From Victivallaceae bacterium (GTDB lineage: Bacteria > Verrucomicrobiota > Lentisphaeria > Victivallales > Victivallaceae): a stretch of DNA of 12,775 nucleotides. Of this stretch, positions 1-6,642 are shown piece by piece (position 1 is the stretch's first letter; each line of letters starts with the position of its first letter). The notes beneath the pieces are model-generated. The model made no database searches. It saw only the letters and a list, made by a program, of their open reading frames with translations, and was not told the DNA's origin. The stretch lies in the NCBI GenBank assembly GCA_028717165.1, contig JAQUOK010000034.1, forward strand, positions 1 through 12,775, written 5' to 3'. The translations under genes and the position numbers were made by a program.

Positions 1-466
1 ATTCCAAAAATTCTAAATTTACATTGTTGTCAAGACACATCTGCTCTTCCGGAGTTAATATAGCCATTCCGGACCGAATTACGTTTTGGGCATCAACAGG
101 CAAAGAAAATATGATTCTAAAAGCCATGACAAGCATCACTTTTAGCGCTGTTCTGTTTGCCAGACCAAATTCATTAAGCGGTTTTAAAGTTAATCCCAGA
201 ATCGCTTGTTCATATGTTCCGACCTTCCGTGAAAGCTCCCAAGCTAAAACAGCCACTTCCAAATATTTGTCTAATTTCCCTTTGGCTTCGGGGTTGCTCT
301 TGTCTAATTTATTAATATCGATCCCTGAACTTTTCAGGAACTTAGCGGCAAATTCCTCAAAACCATCCTCAATATCCGGATTTTCTTTCAAAAACCTGGC
401 AACGTTACGTTCACGTTCAAGTCTCTTATGTGCTTTACTTTTTTTATTTTTCTTATTTGAAGGCAT
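1..466 (-). CDS. Hypothetical protein, N-terminal part only (runs off the window)
   Basis: An open frame on the minus strand starts at ATG 464-466 and stays open for 155 codons to the window edge, so the C-terminus is missing. The protein starts MPSNKKNKKSKAHKRLERER, a strongly basic stretch, followed by an acidic helix-like segment (ENPDIEDGFEEF, about residues 28-39) and then a mainly helical, moderately hydrophobic region with LKVMLVMAFRIIF around residues 113-125. I do not recognise the family and see no catalytic motif, signal peptide or zinc site. The basic tail could contact nucleic acid, which is inference. No strong Shine-Dalgarno precedes the ATG (the upstream bases are AAGATAGAAAT). 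It lies 24 bases downstream of the BRO gene on the same strand, so the two may be co-transcribed. An open plus-strand frame over the same DNA has no recognisable product and is taken as a shadow. Confidence 0.6.
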   Translation of the reverse strand, partial: MPSNKKNKKSKAHKRLERERNVARFLKENPDIEDGFEEFAAKFLKSSGIDINKLDKSNPEAKGKLDKYLEVAVLAWELSRKVGTYEQAILGLTLKPLNEFGLANRTALKVMLVMAFRIIFSLPVDAQNVIRSGMAILTPEEQMCLDNNVNLEFLE

Positions 467-490
467 ATTTCTATCTTAAGTCTGGTATTG

Positions 491-1330
491 TTATTTATCC
501 AATTTTGAATCATCTTTTTTATTCAAATAGTTATTTTTTGAAACAACCGTTCTACCTAATTCTTTTTCTGTTTCTTTTCGTGCGTTACCGGCAACTCTGC
601 CGCCGCGTTTTGCAACAGCTTTGTTTTTATTAAAAGTATCCGGTTCTTCTTTCTGTGAAATTTCTGTCGTTACCCTTTCTCCAAGCATAGTAAAGATTAG
701 TTCCAAATCGTCCATGTGATCGCGTAAATTAACTTTGGACTTTTCAGGTAAATTCTTGTATTTTTTGTATGCGGTCGGAGTCATGCCGAAAGTGGCTTTG
801 GATATTTCAGCCGTTAAAATAGCGAAATCCCGTTGTTCCTTTATGCCGCGTTCCTGCCATTCATCGGTCAAATTCTGGCGGATAGCTATACTGCGCAAAC
901 GCTTATCGATCCAGTCCTTTGAGTAGCCTTTCTGTTCATAAAGTTCTTTCATGCGTTCTTGAGCAAGGGCCGGATTTTCGATTTCCTCAACTCGCTCATA
1001 GCCGACTTTTGCCAGCCAGCGTTTAAACGGTTCTGCTTTCGGTGATGGGATAGACTGGATTATACGAAAAATATTCTCTGTGTTTCCTGCTAAAGTTTTA
1101 CGATTTTTTCCGCTTCCTGTTTCCATTGCTACCTGGGGACAATTTGTCCCTATGTAGCGTCTAAGCTCAGGCTCTCGTTTGCGGATTTTCTTTAAATAAT
1201 CTGTCGGGTTTACAGAATCAGTCAAAGCACCGACGATATCCACTACCGAAAAATACCATTCATTATTATACCATGCTTTCCGGATTTTCTTATCCTCAAA
1301 AACGACTATTTTATTTCCCGTATTTTCCAT
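491..1330 (-). CDS. BRO-N domain protein, phage antirepressor-like
   Basis: The product has 279 residues from the preferred start. The N-terminal half is a BRO-N domain: IVVFEDKKIRKAWYNNEWYF with SVVDIVGALTDS just after, then DYLKKIRKREPEL, the GTNCPQVAM segment, and IFRIIQSIPSPKAEPFKRWL around residues 90-109. BRO-N domains bind DNA and occur in phage antirepressors and in solitary chromosomal proteins. The C-terminal part (KEQRDFAILTAEISKATFG, then RDHMDDLELIFTMLGE and a basic GGRVAGNARKETE tail) matches what I know of the longer chromosomal BRO family rather than viral Bro. An in-frame ATG 11 codons upstream (1361-1363) has no ribosome binding site. The ATG at 1328-1330 is preceded by AAAGGGAT at a somewhat long spacing and puts the conserved domain near the N-terminus, so I chose it. 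A TTGACA lies upstream near 1400 on this strand, but no clean -10 box follows. The regulatory target is unknown, and no integrase or phage structural gene is in view. Confidence 0.8.
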   Translation of the reverse strand: MENTGNKIVVFEDKKIRKAWYNNEWYFSVVDIVGALTDSVNPTDYLKKIRKREPELRRYIGTNCPQVAMETGSGKNRKTLAGNTENIFRIIQSIPSPKAEPFKRWLAKVGYERVEEIENPALAQERMKELYEQKGYSKDWIDKRLRSIAIRQNLTDEWQERGIKEQRDFAILTAEISKATFGMTPTAYKKYKNLPEKSKVNLRDHMDDLELIFTMLGERVTTEISQKEEPDTFNKNKAVAKRGGRVAGNARKETEKELGRTVVSKNNYLNKKDDSKLDK

Positions 1331-1463
1331 ATATTTTTTATCCCTTTTGTTTGCTTCCCTCATTTTGAACTATTAAGTATTTCTTAACAGTTGCTTCCGG
1401 TGTCAACTCTCTATTGTACGGACATCCAGCTTTAGTGTACTATTCCCATTATAAACACCAGGG

Positions 1464-2548
1464 TTAATCATCTTTCGATGCTCTATGTTCACACCAAGAA
1501 CATCGCTGACCGTATTCTATATGCATTTTATCGCAACCACATTTGTCACATTTAAGCAATCGTTCCTCGCCAAACTGATCATATGCATAAATTCTATTAT
1601 TCTCAATTCTGTATGCCTCTCCATCAGCATCTCCCAAAACATATTCCCAACATTTAGAGCACTGAGCATCAAAAAGTACATTACTACCACAGAAACAAAT
1701 CCCTTCTTCTTGTTCCCATAACTCTTTCTGAGCCTCCAACCTGGCTAGTCGAATAATCTCGCGTTTTTCCGCAAGTTCTGTCTGTCTTGATACAGTAACA
1801 TCAATATGTTTTAACCCTTCAACAAGGCTATTAGTTAAAATGATTTTTCGTTTCCGGCTAATTTTTTCTGCGAATTCCTTGCGTAACCAATCATTTATGT
1901 ATGACTGTCCGTTATAAGTTATTCCATAATCGGAATCACGACTAACAATAACAAGGTCATGAGTTTGACTATCGTCATCAATATTTTTAACACAATGCAA
2001 GCACCATTCCCAGTTAATCCTGTCTCCACATGAAGTGTCTTTTTTCTTCCTGGGAGGATAGGCTCGGTTAAAATACGTATTTGCTAAAGAAACAGTATTT
2101 AAAAATTCTTCACTTGTTTCATCATACAGGCAAAGATTATATTGAGATTTATACTTAACCAGTTTTTGCAAAATCTTATACACCGGATCATGCGTAGATG
2201 GATCTACTAATATTTTTTAACCTTCTCTTTGACTCTATTATATGCTGACTTGTTTTTTACCTGAGTTGACGTTATTGCTTTATCAATTTGAGTATTACCA
2301 ACAATAGGAGGAATAATGCTTAGTTGCGGAGGCTTTGAAAATAGTTTTAAAAAATCTAACAAGATAACATTTTGCCTGTTCTTCTTATACTCCATCTCAA
2401 CTTGCGGAGTCATTATCAAACGATCTTGATGAACCTGTAATTTTTCTAAAAGCTCCAGATTTAATTTCCCCTCCCGGGTTCGATAAAAGTCGAGAAAAAT
2501 ATTAGTATCTACAAAGAGTAAAGCATTCAAATTTTTGGGTTGTGTCAT
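1464..2548 (-). pseudogene. PIN-like nuclease (DUF4935 type) with C-terminal zinc ribbons, frame broken once
   Basis: Two adjacent minus-strand frames make one protein. The first (start ATG 2546-2548, stop at 2207-2209) carries LFVDTNIFLDFYR with a putative metal-binding Asp14, and TPQVEMEYKKNRQ. The second (to 1464) carries PPRKKKDTSCGDRINWEW, LVIVSRDSDYG and INDWLRKEF, the later half of a DUF4935-type PIN fold. Reading upstream of its apparent GTG start gives ILVDPSTHDPVYK, which continues the first frame exactly if one A is added to the A6 run at 2213-2218. The restored protein would have 361 residues. Its C-terminus has CFCG with CSKC, and CDKCGC with CSWC, typical of zinc ribbons. ATG 2548 has AGGAG eight bases upstream; ATG 2554 lies too close to it. 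PIN domains of this group are predicted RNases. The break may be a real mutation, an assembly error or recoding. Confidence 0.75.
2194..2218 (-). other. A6 slip site followed by a small hairpin inside the PIN gene
   Basis: On the minus strand the zero frame reads GTT AAA AAA TAT TAG. A one-base backward slip on the A6 run (2213-2218) continues ATA TTA GTA into the downstream PIN frame. Five bases after the run is the inverted repeat GTAGAT-CC-ATCTAC (2194-2207), which as RNA would form a five-pair stem with a four-base loop. The layout of slippery run, short spacer and hairpin looks like a -1 recoding signal. However, the preceding base is T, so it is not a classical X-XXY-YYZ heptamer, and the stem is short. 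Transcript slippage on the A run is an alternative, and plain mutation is the simplest explanation. Confidence 0.3.
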
Positions 2549-2995
2549 TTTCATATCTCCTGAATTAGCTTTCGAGGATTGGTTTTAATATTTCTGGGCC
2601 TTTTTCAAGAAAGCTTATTTATTTTAGATTTTTATTTTCATTATCCGGGATTATTAATATTTCTCACACAATGGTATATTCGTCAAACATAAAAACCTGC
2701 AATTAAATATAACAGAAATATATTGCAAAACAAATTTTCCGACAATTTTTCAGGTGTTTTGCCGTAAATAATATCCCCTGTTTTTTGAAAGATTTATCGG
2801 CATGGCACAAATCATTTCTCCGCTGGAAATGCGTAAGAGAGTACAAGGATTAGCAAAAATCGTTATGCAAAATCATGAATGACAGATCAAGAACTGTTTC
2901 GCGCTTTGCGCGACCAGCGGTTCGCCGCTGGACCGCGACCAGGCCAAGCCCTGGACGTTGAGAAAATCCTGCGGATTTTCCGTGATTTTGGAAAT
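2549..2995. other. Intergenic region between PIN gene and feoB
   Basis: No gene is supported in these 447 bases. The part up to about 2790 is AT-rich with no long dyad I can find, and probably holds the promoter of the PIN gene, though I cannot place clear -35 and -10 boxes. A 26-residue frame from ATG 2802 has no ribosome binding site. The part from 2899 on is a cluster of hairpins, listed separately. No intrinsic terminator with a clean U-tract is visible downstream of feoB. Confidence 0.5.
2899..2980. repeat. Four consecutive hairpins downstream of feoB
   Basis: Four perfect inverted repeats follow one another: TCGCGC-TTT-GCGCGA (2899-2913), CCAGCGG-TTCG-CCGCTGG (2914-2931, directly abutting the first), CCAGG-CCAAGC-CCTGG (2939-2954) and GAAAATCC-TGC-GGATTTTC (2962-2980). 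The last lies 15 bases past the feoB stop on the minus strand. None carries a U-tract on either strand, so this is not a standard terminator. It may protect the 3' end of the feo mRNA, act as a REP-like element, or be part of a dispersed repeat. Confidence 0.7.
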
Positions 2996-5137
2996 CTACA
3001 TGAATAAGATACCGAACTGGTAAACAAGTGTGGTCACAATATAAGCGAGCGCGGTCAGGCCGAACATCTGGAAAAACGCCCAAAACCATGAATTGCTTTC
3101 GCGCCTGGCCGCCGCAAACGTCGCGATGCAGGGAGCGCTGAGCAGACAGAATATCATGATACAATAAGCCTGCAGGCCGTTGTAATGCTTCGGCAACTCG
3201 GCACGCAATGCGACCGGATTTTCCTCATCAAGCTCGCCGAGCGCAAAAACTATCCCCATCTGGGAAACGAAAAGCTCTTTGGCGGGAAAAGCCCCGATCA
3301 GGGCCGTACCGACTCTCCAGTCAAAGCCCATCGGTTTTAACGCAGGCGCAATCACATGTCCTATCCTGCCGGTACAGGTATAACTCAGGGCTTCCGCCGT
3401 TTTTTCATTTCCAATTTTGCGGATCAGGGATTTCTTTTCCGCGGCCGGCAGCCGGCTCTGTTCGATTTTCGCCATTTCCCCGGCATAATCTCGCTCAAAC
3501 GTTTCCTTTTTCGGGTAATTGCTCAAGGCCCAGAGAACCACTGAGGCGCCCAAAAGCAGAGTACCAGCTTTGTGCAGATAAACCGACGTTCGGCTCCACA
3601 TGTGGATACAGATGCTTTTCAGGGTCGGAATCCGGTAAGGCGGAAGTTCAAGCACAAACGGTTCGTTTTCCCCCCTGAACAGCGTCGAACGCAACAGTTT
3701 CGCGGTCAAAACGGCAACTGCTATTCCGGTAATATAAATAGAAAACATAATCGCAGCTTCCCACTTTTTCGGGAAAAAAGCGGGAATGATCAGAGCATAA
3801 ATCGGTATTCTGGCACCACAGCTCATTAAAGGCACAACCAGCATGGTCGTCATCCGGTCGCGTCTCAGGTTCAAAGTCCTGGTCGCCATGATCGCCGGCA
3901 CCGAACACCCGAACCCGATAAGCATCGGAATAAAACTTTTGCCGTGCAGACCGATCTTGTTCATAAGGCGGTCCATGATAAACGCCACCCGGGCCATATA
4001 ACCGGTATCCTCAAGAATGGCGATAGCAAAAAACAGGAACGCGATATTCGGCAGGAAAACCAGCACTCCGCCTACCCCGGCGATAACTCCCTCGACCAGA
4101 AGCGACCTCAAAGGGCTTGCGCTGCCTTCCGGCCACCAGGAAGAAACAAAAACGCCGAGCCATTCAACCCCCTGCTCGATCCAGCCCATAAACGGATCGC
4201 CGACCGTGAAAGTCAGGTAAAATACCAGATACATCAGACCAAGAAACAGCGGTATGCCGAAAACCCGGTGCGTAAGGACGGAATCAGCCGCTTCCGAAAT
4301 ATCCCGCCGCTTCTGCAAAGTGGAACTTACCACTTCCCGGCAAGTCCCGGCAATAAAACCGTAACGGTGTTCGGTAACGATAATCTCACTCGGCTCATTT
4401 ACATCATTTTCCAGTTTCCCGATAATATCATCAATCGCTTTCAGCGCCTCGCCGCTTCCCGGAAGAGCCGATAAAAGTCCGGTAATTTCATTATCTTTTT
4501 CGAGCAGTTTTATCGCCAGCCATTCGGCATCATAACCTTCAGGAACGAGCTTATTATCGGTCAATATCTTAGCCGCTTTCCGTATCGGGATTTCCAATTC
4601 ATCACTGTAATTGACCTTGTTGACCGAATGTCTTTCCTTTTCCCTGACGACTTCGCCGATGACTTTTTTCAGCTCATTAATCCCTTCGCTCCGATTACCG
4701 ACAGTACAAACGACCCTGGCGCCGAAAAGCCTGGCGAGCCGTTCGGCGTCGATTTCGATTCCTCTGTCCCGGGCGTTGTCAATCATATTCAAAACCAGAA
4801 TCAAAGGAACACCCAGCTCCATAAATTGCAGCGTCAGGAACAAATTGCGCTCCAGATTGGAAGCGTCGATAATATTCACTACAAGTTCCGGTTTCTCGTT
4901 AATGATCACGTTGCGGGCGATCAGTTCCTCGGGAGAGTTGGCGGTCAGGCTGTAAGTCCCCGGCAAATCGGTTAGCGTTATGTTGAGGTCTCCGGATTTA
5001 AAAGAACCGACTATTTTTTCGACCGTAACCCCGGGATAATTTCCGACATGCTGGCGCGCGCCGGTTAGAGCGTTAAAAACCGTAGTCTTGCCGCTGTTGG
5101 GATTACCCGCCAGAACAATTTGATTTCTTTTTTCCAT
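2996..5137 (-). CDS. feoB: Ferrous iron transporter FeoB (GTP-gated inner membrane permease)
   Basis: The 713-residue protein has the usual FeoB layout. The N-terminal G domain shows the P-loop GNPNSGKT at 11-18, the NYPGVTVE switch region at 33-40, DLPG at 57-60 and NMID at 117-120. A helical spacer follows to about residue 285. The membrane part has several hydrophobic helices, starting near VFGIPLFLGLMYLVFYL, and the two pore signatures around Cys411 (IGFGCSVPAIMATR) and Cys440 (MSCGARIPIYALI). FeoB imports Fe2+ across the cytoplasmic membrane. The protein runs through to the end of the last membrane helix (VYQFGILFM), and I see no fused FeoC-like C-terminal domain. The start lies seven bases after the stop of the second feoA, so the three genes form an operon. 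The ribosome binding site is weak (AAAGAC), which suggests translational coupling. No catalytic or gate residue appears to be missing. Confidence 0.97.
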   Translation of the reverse strand: MEKRNQIVLAGNPNSGKTTVFNALTGARQHVGNYPGVTVEKIVGSFKSGDLNITLTDLPGTYSLTANSPEELIARNVIINEKPELVVNIIDASNLERNLFLTLQFMELGVPLILVLNMIDNARDRGIEIDAERLARLFGARVVCTVGNRSEGINELKKVIGEVVREKERHSVNKVNYSDELEIPIRKAAKILTDNKLVPEGYDAEWLAIKLLEKDNEITGLLSALPGSGEALKAIDDIIGKLENDVNEPSEIIVTEHRYGFIAGTCREVVSSTLQKRRDISEAADSVLTHRVFGIPLFLGLMYLVFYLTFTVGDPFMGWIEQGVEWLGVFVSSWWPEGSASPLRSLLVEGVIAGVGGVLVFLPNIAFLFFAIAILEDTGYMARVAFIMDRLMNKIGLHGKSFIPMLIGFGCSVPAIMATRTLNLRRDRMTTMLVVPLMSCGARIPIYALIIPAFFPKKWEAAIMFSIYITGIAVAVLTAKLLRSTLFRGENEPFVLELPPYRIPTLKSICIHMWSRTSVYLHKAGTLLLGASVVLWALSNYPKKETFERDYAGEMAKIEQSRLPAAEKKSLIRKIGNEKTAEALSYTCTGRIGHVIAPALKPMGFDWRVGTALIGAFPAKELFVSQMGIVFALGELDEENPVALRAELPKHYNGLQAYCIMIFCLLSAPCIATFAAARRESNSWFWAFFQMFGLTALAYIVTTLVYQFGILFM

Positions 5138-5144
5138 GCTGTCT

Positions 5145-5399
5145 TTACTGAACGACTTTCACTTTTATTTTTTCACACATCCCCTGCCCCATGGCCAGGC
5201 GGCTTCCTTTGACTTTTAATATCAACCCGCCGCAGTTGCCGTGTTCCACGACTTCAAGCTTTTCGCCGGGATAAATACCGAGCGCGGCAATTTTACGCTG
5301 AAATTCACATCCGCCGAAAGCGTTCAGAACCACCAGTTCCGCACCCGCCGGGGCGGAGTTCAACGATAAAACCGGGGAATTATATTTCCTTGCTGTCAT
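5145..5399 (-). CDS. feoA: FeoA domain protein, second copy, next to feoB
   Basis: This 84-residue protein is a single SH3-like FeoA domain. It shows the pattern GAELVVLNAFGGCEFQRKIA with LGIYPGEKLEVVEHG after it, and ends GSRLAMGQGMCEKIKV, the region where FeoA proteins place their metal- or protein-contact loop. FeoA is a small cytosolic partner of FeoB needed for full Fe2+ uptake. The ATG at 5397-5399 lies inside the end of the upstream feoA frame (20-base overlap), with no clear Shine-Dalgarno, so translation is probably coupled. The first 12 residues precede the domain and are not conserved as far as I know. Compared with the upstream copy it has three cysteines (CEFQRK, NCGG, GMCEK), which the other copy lacks; whether these matter is unknown. 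Confidence 0.9.
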   Translation of the reverse strand: MTARKYNSPVLSLNSAPAGAELVVLNAFGGCEFQRKIAALGIYPGEKLEVVEHGNCGGLILKVKGSRLAMGQGMCEKIKVKVVQ

Positions 5400-5631
5400 C
5401 TAATTCAACTGTAATATTTACAGCCTCCTCTTTGCGAAAAGATAAATTATAACCTTTTATTCTGACTTCGACCGGATCGCCGAGCGGAGCAACGCGCTCC
5501 AGCCTGAGCGAAGTACCCTTGACTATGCCCAGATCCGCGAACTTTTTATAGCCGCGTATGTTGCGGGAAATGGAAACGATTCTTCCGCTTTCGCCCGGTT
5601 CCATTAACGACAATGGCTTCTGCATATACAT
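5380..5631 (-). CDS. feoA: FeoA domain protein, first gene of the feo operon
   Basis: The product has 83 residues and one FeoA (SH3-like) domain: MQKPLSLMEPGESGRIVSIS, then KKFADLGIVKGTSLRLERVA and GDPVEVRIKGYNLSFRKEEA. This is the typical FeoA order, with an LSxMxPGE-like opening, DLGI-x-KG in the middle and G-YxLxLRxxEA near the end, so this copy looks closer to a canonical FeoA than the next one. It is likely the cytosolic accessory factor of FeoB. Two in-frame ATGs compete, at 5629-5631 and 5623-5625. The GGA in TTGGAATATG sits better for the second one, giving MQKPLSL as the possible true start. It is the promoter-proximal gene, about 60 bases downstream of the candidate metal-responsive operator. 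Confidence 0.92.
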   Translation of the reverse strand: MYMQKPLSLMEPGESGRIVSISRNIRGYKKFADLGIVKGTSLRLERVAPLGDPVEVRIKGYNLSFRKEEAVNITVELDDSKEI

Positions 5632-5691
5632 ATTCCAATAGTTTTACGTGCTGCAAAATTTTTACTTTATAATAAAGCATTCCATATTAAA

Positions 5692-5705
5692 TTAGGTTGC
5701 CCTAA
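5692..5705. promoter_or_regulatory. Candidate DtxR/IdeR-type operator of the feo operon
   Basis: The dyad TTAGG-TTGC-CCTAA is perfect over its five-base arms. Its extended form TTAGGTTGCCCTAAC agrees with the first 15 positions of the IdeR/DtxR consensus TTAGGTTAGSCTAACCTAA except at two central bases. It lies 61 bases upstream of the first feoA start, next to AT-rich DNA (TATTAT/TATAAA on the minus strand near 5665-5675) that could hold the -10 box. An iron-loaded DtxR-family repressor binding here would shut feo when iron is sufficient. The dyad does not resemble a Fur box. Confidence 0.55.
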
Positions 5706-5890
5706 CTGCCTTTGCAAGCCGAATACAATATTTATTTCATTTATTTTTAATCGAAGTCAGTTTAGACAGCCCAGCCTTCCGAAGTTCACCACTTTTTTAA
5801 CAATTCTCCGTAAAATTTGCCGTCGTACCGGGAATATATACTGTTTTAGGTTGAATCATTAACTTTTTATTCGTTCGGGAACGGTGTAGC

Positions 5891-5943
5891 CGCCCCTGTC
5901 TCCAGGGGCGCAGTTATGTGACGCACGGCTAGGGACAGCCGTG
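5891..5943. repeat. Compound intergenic hairpin pair
   Basis: Two perfect inverted repeats lie 13 bases apart: CGCCCCTG-TCTC-CAGGGGCG (5891-5910) and CACGGCT-AGGGAC-AGCCGTG (5924-5943). They are GC-rich islands in AT-rich surroundings. Neither is followed by a U-tract on the plus strand. Such paired hairpins are often dispersed repeats; only one copy is in this window. Confidence 0.6.
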
Positions 5944-6073
5944 GCACTTTGAAAATTTAGTCAAAAGTTTTTAACATATTGTCAAATTTTCAGACTAATA
6001 AAGTATATGATAATCGGCTATGGCAAACATATTTCAGATTTAAACTTATAAGAGGAGGCCGGATACTTTTTGC

Positions 6074-6120
6074 CGCTGCGAAAAACAGGCGGGCGCAGCG
6101 ATATGATCCGCCGTACGGCG
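6074..6120. repeat. GC-rich palindromic patch
   Basis: CGCTGCG (6074-6080) pairs with CGCAGCG (6094-6100) around a 13-base loop. It is followed by the perfect 12-base palindrome CGCCGTACGGCG (6109-6120). The surrounding block to about 6175 is GC-rich compared with its flanks. It could be a structured RNA, a repeat, or the remnant of an inserted element. Confidence 0.45.
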
Positions 6121-6291
6121 CCGCTTCACGCTAATACCGTGCGTTCACTTGTTACATCCCTGCTCCATTCCGCCTAAAAGACCGCCGATAAAGATGTCTT
6201 GATTTTATGGGAATTTGTTATTTTGACCGTATAAACCGACTAACCGCTTCCCTGATTTAAAAATAAAAACATCAAAAAGTTTATATAAAAC

Positions 6292-6319
6292 TTGATAAAA
6301 TTTATTTTTAGTATATTAT
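6292..6319 (+). promoter_or_regulatory. Sigma-70-type promoter of the 73-residue gene
   Basis: TTGATA (6292-6297) and TATTAT (6314-6319) are separated by 16 bases, with the coding start 36 bases beyond the -10 box. The -35 box overlaps the right arm of an imperfect dyad (AAGTTT 6277-6282, AAACTT 6288-6293, extended by ATCAA and TTGAT), which could be an operator. Confidence 0.6.
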
Positions 6320-6355
6320 GTTTACATATACGCTAAACAGAAAAAGAGGAAAATC

Positions 6356-6577
6356 ATGGAAACTCGAGGACTTAGTGACGGCGGCCGTTCTATTATTATG
6401 GAAACCATCAAAAAATATAAATCGGATAAGACTATAATGTTTTCCGACTATGAAATTCTTGCTAAAGCGATTTCCGATATTCCGGCAATGAAATATATGC
6501 CGGCTGAAGAAAAGCGACAAACTGTTGAAAACTACGGGAGTTTTCTGGAGGTGTCGGAAAAATTGAATATGGAGTAA
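6356..6577 (+). CDS. Small hypothetical protein, 73 residues
   Basis: The start ATG is preceded by AAGAGGAAAATC, a good Shine-Dalgarno (GAGG) at seven-base spacing, and by a recognisable promoter, so this is very likely a real gene. The protein starts METRGLSDGGRSIIMETIKK and continues as a mix of charged and amphipathic helices, ending FLEVSEKLNME. It has no signal peptide, membrane segment, cysteine or metal motif, and I do not recognise the family. It points towards the convergent XRE regulator gene, with a stem-loop in the 65-base gap between their ends. The convergent arrangement and the shared AAAGTTTAT motif near both promoters hint at a regulatory link. Neither partner shows the usual overlapping layout of a toxin-antitoxin pair. 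Confidence 0.75.
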   Translation: METRGLSDGGRSIIMETIKKYKSDKTIMFSDYEILAKAISDIPAMKYMPAEEKRQTVENYGSFLEVSEKLNME

Positions 6578-6607
6578 ACTCCTGAAAGATTTTTCCGGCA
6601 GGAGTTT
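6576..6607 (+). terminator. Stem-loop at the end of the 73-residue gene
   Basis: AAACTCCTG (6576-6584) and CAGGAGTTT (6599-6607) form a perfect nine-pair stem around a 14-base loop. It starts within the TAA stop codon and ends in TTTTC. The U-tract is short and is mostly used by the stem, so termination may be weak. The symmetry would let it work for the convergent regulator gene too. Confidence 0.5.
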
Positions 6608-6642
6608 TCAGGGAGTCGGCAAAGTGGTATTTTCCAATTCCT

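Larger units (their letters stand above)
5706..6291. other. Long intergenic region between the feo operon and the 73-residue gene
   Basis: No protein gene is supported here. The first part (5706-5870) is AT-rich and unremarkable. A compound hairpin lies at 5891-5943 and a GC-rich palindromic patch at 6074-6120, each listed separately. A short dyad, CGTTC-GG-GAACG, is at about 5874-5885. The stretch 6180-6270 is AT-rich with nothing I can name. The sequence AAGAGGAGG at 6050-6058 looks like a ribosome binding site but is not followed by a convincing start codon at proper spacing. Confidence 0.5.

Noticed and set aside
24..479. Plus-strand frame of 151 codons at the window start
   Set aside because: It is antisense to the partial minus-strand gene, its translation is rich in Ser and Leu without recognisable domains, and no ribosome binding site fits.
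1136..1152. Inverted repeat GGGACA-ATT-TGTCCC within the BRO gene, considered as an operator or insertion end
   Set aside because: It encodes the GTNCPQV segment, which I recall as conserved in BRO-N proteins, so the symmetry is explained by coding.
2802..2882. A 26-residue frame starting ATG GCA CAA
   Set aside because: There is no Shine-Dalgarno, promoter or recognisable product, and it runs into the hairpin cluster region.
2850..4955. Several frames of 60-180 codons over feoB on both strands
   Set aside because: FeoB is unmistakable through its whole length, and the alternative frames show no domain, start signal or plausible composition.
6070..6177. A TTG-started frame of 35 codons after AAGAGGAGG
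   Set aside because: The spacing is about 11 bases, the start is TTG, the peptide is unknown and the DNA is better explained by palindromes.
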